In this document: piece by piece, positions 62,648 through 64,000 of the stretch | How the letters are laid out: each line of letters starts with the position of its first letter | Position numbering within the stretch: position 1 is the first letter of the stretch | Origin: Methanohalophilus profundi | GTDB lineage: Archaea > Halobacteriota > Methanosarcinia > Methanosarcinales > Methanosarcinaceae | DNA length: 64,000 nt | Reading direction: 5' to 3' | NCBI RefSeq assembly: GCF_004137855.1 | Contig: NZ_QBKB01000002.1 | Span: forward strand, 1,458,663 to 1,522,662 | Translations under genes and position numbers: made by a program | Notes under the pieces: generated by a model | Seen by the model: the letters and a program-made list of their open reading frames with translations, nothing else | What the model was told of the DNA's origin: nothing | Databases searched by the model: none

Positions 62648-63553
62648 TCAGAGTCTTTCCATAAGGTAGTCTATTATCTTCTCTGCCGGATTTATCCCCC
62701 ATGTTCTATAAATACCTGCCCCGGAAGGAGTTGCATTGACTTCCAGCACCATATTACCGCCTTTTCCTTCGATCAGGTCAACTCCTGCATATTCGGCCCC
62801 CATTTTTTCACACGCACGGATACAAATTTCTTCCTGCTCTTTTTCCAGCTTGCATTTTTCAGTATTTCCACCCTGGCTGAGATTGTTTAACCATCCCTTC
62901 TCTGCTTTCCTGTAGATGGCCCCGATTACTTCATCCCCAACAACAAAGGCACGTATATCCCTGCCGGGATTTGCTATATATTTCTGGATGTATAACATTT
63001 TTCTCTCATTCATCATCCTGCTTACAAATTCCCTTGCCGGTGTATCATCCAAATTTCCATCAGGATTGATTAGCTGTGCGTTCTTGATCCTGGATATTCC
63101 CATGCCTTTATACCCGAATACGGGCTTGATGATGGCGTCTTCGAATGATTCCAGGGCATTCATTGCACTTTCTATGTTCTGGACACCTTTTGTGGGCGGT
63201 ACCGGTATATTTGCTTCTGCCAGAAGGTATGTAGCATGATATTTGTTTGCAGCATTCTGGATTGATGTTGGTGAATTGATAACAGGTATCCCAAAGTTTT
63301 CCAACTGGCGTAAAATATCAAATCTGAAAATGATTCCTTCCCCGTTTCCTCCGCCGGCATCTCTCACAATGATGGCATCAAGGTCCTGCAAGTTTATGTC
63401 CCCTGCGTGATAGGTTATGTTTGTCCCGATAGTCACTTCTGCATCTGCAAGGTTTATCGGGATAGGATTAATGCGGTTGTGAGATGCAGTTTCTATTAGG
63501 GATTTTGTGGTCCAGTCTTCAGGATCGGTTATGAGTATTCCTATGTTTTTCAT
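62648..63553 (-). CDS. mptN: RimK-type glutamate ligase, probable MptN
   Basis: A 301-residue ATP-grasp protein: VRDAGGGNGEGIIFRFDIL, DAIIKPVFGYKGMGISRI, LYIQKYIANPGRDIRAFVVGDEVIGAIYRKAEKGWLNNLSQGG (in segments) and VDLIEGKGGNMVLEVNATPSGAGIYRT. In methanogens such ligases add alpha-linked glutamate to tetrahydromethanopterin (MptN) or to F420 (CofF). The length and N-terminus fit MptN, giving tetrahydrosarcinapterin, but CofF cannot be excluded by eye. Confidence 0.8.
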   Translation of the reverse strand: MKNIGILITDPEDWTTKSLIETASHNRINPIPINLADAEVTIGTNITYHAGDINLQDLDAIIVRDAGGGNGEGIIFRFDILRQLENFGIPVINSPTSIQNAANKYHATYLLAEANIPVPPTKGVQNIESAMNALESFEDAIIKPVFGYKGMGISRIKNAQLINPDGNLDDTPAREFVSRMMNERKMLYIQKYIANPGRDIRAFVVGDEVIGAIYRKAEKGWLNNLSQGGNTEKCKLEKEQEEICIRACEKMGAEYAGVDLIEGKGGNMVLEVNATPSGAGIYRTWGINPAEKIIDYLMERL

Positions 63554-63579
63554 CTGGATTTAACTTCTTAAGCGAGAAG

Positions 63580-63618
63580 TCCCCCTCCTCAAGCAGCCAA
63601 CGGCTGCCAGGTGGGGGA
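63580..63618 (+). repeat. Long imperfect hairpin, likely IS200/IS605-type end structure
   Basis: Outer arms tccccctcct (63580-63589) and aggtggggga (63609-63618) pair with one mismatch; inner arms gcagcc (63593-63598) and ggctgc (63602-63607) pair perfectly around aac. Preceded by ttcttaagcgagaag. Subterminal hairpins of this type mark IS200/IS605 ends, and related gcgagaag-hairpin sequences accompany tnpB genes as the guide-RNA (omega RNA) scaffold. Here it lies upstream of tnpB, so it is best read as the left end. Confidence 0.55.
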
Positions 63619-63703
63619 TGAAAGCGATCCATAACGTGAAAAAACGATAATGGATACTAACATTTAAATAGTTTTTATACATTTATAAGTGTGGGAATAT
63701 TAT

Positions 63704-64000
63704 ATGCAATTAACGTTACCAATCCTTATTAAACCTACCCCGGAACAGGAATCTGTCCTATGGGATATTTCTGAAAAATGTAGGCTTGTATATAATTTTG
63801 GATTGAGTGAACGTCGTGATGCATATAAAAACAAAACCAGAATCAGTTATGTTAAACAACAGAATGGATTACCTGGTCTCAAACAAAAATATCCTGAATA
63901 TAACTGGGTATATTCCAAAGTATTACAGAGTATTTTGAAATGTCTTGATAGTGATTATAAGTCTTTCTTCAATTTGAGAAAGAATGGAGATAAGAAAGCA
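63704..64000 (+). CDS. tnpB: IS200/IS605-family TnpB (5' part, runs off the window)
   Basis: Starts ATG 63704 and stays open for 99 residues to the end of the window: LPILIKPTPEQESVLWDISEKCR, then VYNFGLSERRDAY and GLPGLKQKYPEYNWVYSKVLQSILKCLDSDYKSFFNL, the N-terminal helix-turn-helix region of OrfB/TnpB. TnpB is an RNA-guided nuclease of these transposons. The catalytic RuvC part is outside. tttttata (63672-63679) is the likely TATA box; no Shine-Dalgarno. Confidence 0.85.
   Translation, partial: MQLTLPILIKPTPEQESVLWDISEKCRLVYNFGLSERRDAYKNKTRISYVKQQNGLPGLKQKYPEYNWVYSKVLQSILKCLDSDYKSFFNLRKNGDKKA

Noticed and set aside
1..64000. CRISPR array or prophage
   Set aside because: No evenly spaced direct repeats, cas genes, integrase or structural phage genes were seen; the only mobile-element signal is at the right end.

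Overview
The window is archaeal and comes from a methylotrophic methanogen of the Methanosarcinales (Methanosarcinaceae). The strongest evidence is a complete F420H2 dehydrogenase operon (fpoABCDHIJ1J2KLMNO, 46.0-56.3 kb). Genes for coenzyme F420 (cofG, two cofH, cofC), methanofuran (mfnD, mfnF, mfnE) and a probable methanopterin glutamate ligase (mptN) support it, as do archaeal-type ThrRS, MAT, aEF-1beta, Pth2 and TruD, TATA-box promoters with leaderless starts, and a tRNA-Tyr with an intron. The moderate A+T content, a bacterial-type grpE-dnaK-dnaJ cluster and scarce UAG codons would suit a Methanohalophilus- or Methanococcoides-like organism; this genus-level guess is inference.

Layout. 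0-2.1 kb: end of an arginine operon (argC, CBS protein, argJ). 2.1-4.9 kb: two tandem ADP-dependent sugar kinases. 5.1-6.3 kb: a TIM-barrel protein and an ArsR-type regulator. 6.4-10.5 kb: a compact set that looks like an uncharacterised DNA repair or modification operon (radical SAM/HhH protein, DUF4130-like protein, HhH-MutS ATPase). 10.5-12.7 kb: hisG-hisA-hisB on the minus strand. 12.9-14.6 kb: mat, tRNA-Tyr, tRNA-Asp. 14.8-22.9 kb: a surface protein, an NfnAB-like pair, a PAPS-reductase-like protein, an AI-2E family permease and thrS. 22.9-27.1 kb: small genes (acylphosphatase with an in-frame UAG, several zinc-ribbon proteins, a Toprim protein), a truncated UbiB remnant, a damaged thiI, tRNA-Ala and aEF-1beta. 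27.2-29.7 kb: methanofuran genes. 30.3-35.5 kb: chaperones and TrkA. 35.6-44.6 kb: two flavoprotein/ferredoxin pairs and the F420 operon. 44.8-56.3 kb: DUF22, a zinc protein and fpo. 56.3-63.6 kb: pyrG, truD, pth2, mptN and others. 63.6 kb to the end: the left end of an IS200/IS605-type element with the start of tnpB.

Two patterns cross the whole window. First, more than ten genes, including the housekeeping genes dnaK, thrS, hisB and truD, carry 1-2 nt indels. Nearly all fall in short homopolymers, mostly missing T on the plus strand, and correcting them restores full-length proteins. This is most simply uncorrected sequencing error, so these are annotated as genes with frameshifts. Second, UAG is almost unused as a stop. 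One in-frame UAG lies inside an otherwise complete 92-residue acylphosphatase, and the only two genes that end at UAG have a second in-frame stop 2-4 codons later. This fits an organism that can read UAG as pyrrolysine, although no pyl genes lie in this window.

Functionally the window combines C1-carrier and F420 cofactor synthesis with the membrane complex that oxidises F420H2, plus ordinary amino-acid, nucleotide, tRNA and proteostasis genes.
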